From Polaromonas sp. CF318 (GTDB lineage: Bacteria > Pseudomonadota > Gammaproteobacteria > Burkholderiales > Burkholderiaceae_C), in NCBI RefSeq assembly GCF_000282655.1, contig NZ_AKIV01000039.1:152843-216842 (forward strand): a stretch of 64,000 bases of DNA, read 5' to 3'. Position numbers and translations under genes: made by a program. The notes under the pieces were generated by a model that was given only the letters and a program-made list of their open reading frames with translations, was not told where the DNA came from and ran no database searches. Below are positions 62,135 to 64,000 of the stretch, in pieces (positions within the stretch are counted from its first letter, which is position 1; every line of letters begins with the position of its first letter).

Positions 62135-62910
62135 CGGCCTAACTGAGCCCAGGGAAAAAGTTTTCGGTTCAGCGCTTTAAATGCCAGGTCGGTGACCAGC
62201 CCAAACACACCAATCACGATGATGCCGAAGATGATCTGGTCGGTCGCCAGCAGCGCCTGGCTGTCGGTGATCATGTGGCCTATACCGCTGGACGCGCCTA
62301 TCAGCTCCGCGACGATCACATAGGTCCAGGCCCAGCCCAGCACCATGCGCAGGGTCTCGGCGATTTCGGGCGCGGCGCTGGGCAGCAGCACGCGCACCAC
62401 GATGCCGCGGTCGGCCGCGCCCAGGGTGTAAGCCGCCTCCACCAGGTCGCGCCGGGTGTTGCCCACACTCACGGCAATCATCAGCACCAGCTGGAAAAAG
62501 GAGCCGATAAAAATCACCGAGAGTTTTTGCGCTTCGCCAATGCCGGCCCAGAGGATCAGCAGCGGAATGAAGGCCGATGCCGGCAGGTAGCGCGCGAAGC
62601 TCACAAAGGGCTCAAAGAAAGCCTCAACCGGTTTGTAGGCGCCCATCATCACGCCCAGCGGCACGGCCAGCAAGGCGGCAATCGCAAAACCGCCCAGCAC
62701 CCGCCAGACCGTCATGCCGATGTCCTTGATGAAACCCTGGTTCACCAACAGGTCGTAGCCCGACCTCACCATGGTGATGGGGTCGGCCAGAAAGGTCTTG
62801 GAGACATAGCCGCCCAGCGTGAAGACGGCCCACACGACAAAGAACAGAACGAAGAAGCTGACACCCAGCGCGATGCGCGCGCCGGGCGAGACGGGTTGCA
62901 GGGGCCGCAT
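62131..62910 (-). CDS. TauC/SsuC-type ABC transporter permease
   Basis: A 259-residue inner-membrane protein with about six helices and the EAA-type loop DLVEAAYTLGAADRGIVVRVLLPSAAPE, plus LRMVLGWAWTYVIVAELIGASSGIGHMI, typical of the NitT/TauT permease group. It lies 12 bases after the binding-protein gene. Confidence 0.9.
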   Translation of the reverse strand: MRPLQPVSPGARIALGVSFFVLFFVVWAVFTLGGYVSKTFLADPITMVRSGYDLLVNQGFIKDIGMTVWRVLGGFAIAALLAVPLGVMMGAYKPVEAFFEPFVSFARYLPASAFIPLLILWAGIGEAQKLSVIFIGSFFQLVLMIAVSVGNTRRDLVEAAYTLGAADRGIVVRVLLPSAAPEIAETLRMVLGWAWTYVIVAELIGASSGIGHMITDSQALLATDQIIFGIIVIGVFGLVTDLAFKALNRKLFPWAQLGR

Positions 62911-62922
62911 GCGTTTTCTGGC

Positions 62923-63879
62923 TTATTTCAAGAAACGGGTGTCGGCCAGCTTGGTCATATCGGGCAGCGACTTGATGATGCCCGCTTCCAGCAACAGATC
63001 GGCGGCTTCCTTGCTGAAGGCGGCGTGTTCGCCGGCAAAGAATTTCTGGTTGGCGGCGCGGTCCTGCCAGCGCAGGTATTTGGACGACGCCTCAAAGGCT
63101 TCGCCGCTCTGCTTCACGTCGGCGCCCATGATCTCGAAGCTTTTCTTGGGCTCTTTCTGGATCATCTCGACGGCGTCGAAATAGCTGTCGGCCAGGGCCT
63201 TGGCGGCCTTGGGGTTTTCAGCCAGGAACTTGGGCGTGCAGCCGAAGGTGTCCATCACCATGGGGTAGTCCAGCGTGGTGGCGAGTATCTTGCCGGCCTC
63301 CGGTTTGGCGCGCACCGCGCCCAGGTAGGGCTCGTAAGTCATCGCGGCGTCTATGCCGTCGGTGCCCGCGATCATGGCATTGGCCGCGGCCTGCGGTTCG
63401 AGGTTGACGACCTTCACGTCCTTGGTGCTCATGCCGTTCTTTTTCAGCATCCAGGCCAGGGCGAAGTAAGGCGAGGTGCCGGGTGCGCTGGCGGCCACGG
63501 TCTTGCCCTTGAGGTCGGTGATCTTGGTGATGGCGGGTTTCACCACCATGCCGTCGGCGCCGTAGCTTTTGTCGAGCTGGAAGATCTGCGTGGTGGCCAC
63601 GCCGTTGGCGTTCCACACCACCCAGGTTTCCACCGTGGTCGCGGCGCACTGCACGTCACCCGAGGCTATCGCGAGGTGGCGGTCTTTTTGCGGGATCTTC
63701 TTGATGGACACGTCCAGCCCGTTTTTCTTGAAGATGCCGGCTTCCTTGGCCAGGGTCAGCGGGGCAAAACCCGTCCAACCCGAAATGCCGACGGCGACCT
63801 TGGTCTCCTGCGCGCGGGCGGCGCCCATGGTGAGAGCTGCCACGCCGGCCAGCATCGAAAGGACGAGTTGTTTCTTCAT
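62923..63879 (-). CDS. TauA/SsuA-type periplasmic substrate-binding protein
   Basis: A 318-residue protein with a signal peptide (MKKQLVLSMLAGVAALTMGA, cleavage near A-R-A). The mature part opens VAVGISGWTGFAPLTLAKEAGIFKKNG, the NMT1/TauA-like pattern, then DLKGKTVAASAPGTSPYFALAW and GTDGIDAAMTYEPYL. The substrate is unknown: taurine, sulfonates, nitrate and pyrimidine precursors are all transported by this group, and no catabolic enzyme is adjacent. Its own promoter should lie in 63880-64000, where I see no recognised site apart from a TGGGC/GCCCA dyad at the window edge. Confidence 0.9.
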   Translation of the reverse strand: MKKQLVLSMLAGVAALTMGAARAQETKVAVGISGWTGFAPLTLAKEAGIFKKNGLDVSIKKIPQKDRHLAIASGDVQCAATTVETWVVWNANGVATTQIFQLDKSYGADGMVVKPAITKITDLKGKTVAASAPGTSPYFALAWMLKKNGMSTKDVKVVNLEPQAAANAMIAGTDGIDAAMTYEPYLGAVRAKPEAGKILATTLDYPMVMDTFGCTPKFLAENPKAAKALADSYFDAVEMIQKEPKKSFEIMGADVKQSGEAFEASSKYLRWQDRAANQKFFAGEHAAFSKEAADLLLEAGIIKSLPDMTKLADTRFLK

Positions 63880-64000
63880 GAAGGTGCTCCAGTGAGTTAA
63901 CGGATGAATCGCAGAACCTGTTTACGGCCTAAACGGGGCCGCGTTGGGGTGCAATCGGGATGAGTGGGCCGACCGGGCACGCCGCATGGGCTAATGCCCA

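Overview
This 64 kb window is a gene-dense, GC-rich stretch of bacterial chromosome with no insertion sequence, prophage, CRISPR array or rRNA gene visible. The gene set points to a betaproteobacterium of the Burkholderiales, most likely Comamonadaceae (Polaromonas/Rhodoferax-like): pilSR-ampD order, ypjD-ffh, dusB-fis, pilGHIJ-chpA next to a pyrR-pyrB-pyrC' operon, and short palindromic repeats of the kind scattered through comamonad genomes. The genus assignment is inference.

Layout. 1-4.5 kb: ampD (partial), pilR, pilS, a 134-bp inverted-repeat element, a small zinc-ribbon protein and a CcsA-like membrane protein, all leftward, divergent from ffh. 6-14.6 kb: leftward opgGH (osmoregulated periplasmic glucans), then a three-gene set matching GlrK-QseG-GlrR, then miaB. 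Between glrR and opgG lies a compact regulatory region: a consensus sigma-54 promoter pointing into opgG, two perfect IHF consensus sites and two TGTC-N10-GACA-type palindromes. This is the architecture known for GlrR-controlled promoters in enterobacteria, so GlrR probably controls opgGH here. 14.7-27 kb: mostly housekeeping (tRNA-Met, two crotonase-fold enzymes, M61 peptidase, dsbC, a UbiH-type hydroxylase, a MOSC protein, a degenerate GGDEF membrane protein, ychF, ridA, and a pseudouridine-synthase-like protein without its catalytic Asp). 27-32.7 kb: dusB-fis, purH, hemL, a ThiD-like kinase and a rubredoxin. 32.8-42.7 kb: the twitching-motility chemosensory operon pilG-pilH-pilI-pilJ-chpA, without adjacent CheR/CheB-type genes. 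42.8-49 kb: photolyase, then yqgE-ruvX-pyrR-pyrB-pyrC'-plsC. 49-55.4 kb: divergent iron ABC transporter genes with a Fur-like box, a tautomerase and a MarR regulator with matching operators, csbD plus a Cys-repeat secreted protein, and an MFS exporter.

55.3-60 kb holds the most interesting cluster: a five-gene leftward operon with a quaternary-amine-type binding protein, a histidine-ammonia-lyase-like enzyme lacking the Ala-Ser-Gly triad that makes the MIO cofactor, two OpuC-type permeases and an OpuC-type ATPase. The operon is preceded by a HutC-type palindrome (TTGTATATACAA) and is divergent from a YeiH-type putative sulfur-oxyanion exporter. Taken together this suggests uptake and lyase-type breakdown of a betaine of a histidine-like compound. 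Ergothioneine is the best candidate, because the known ergothionase is a MIO-independent member of this lyase fold. The window ends with a TauABC/SsuABC-type ABC transporter.
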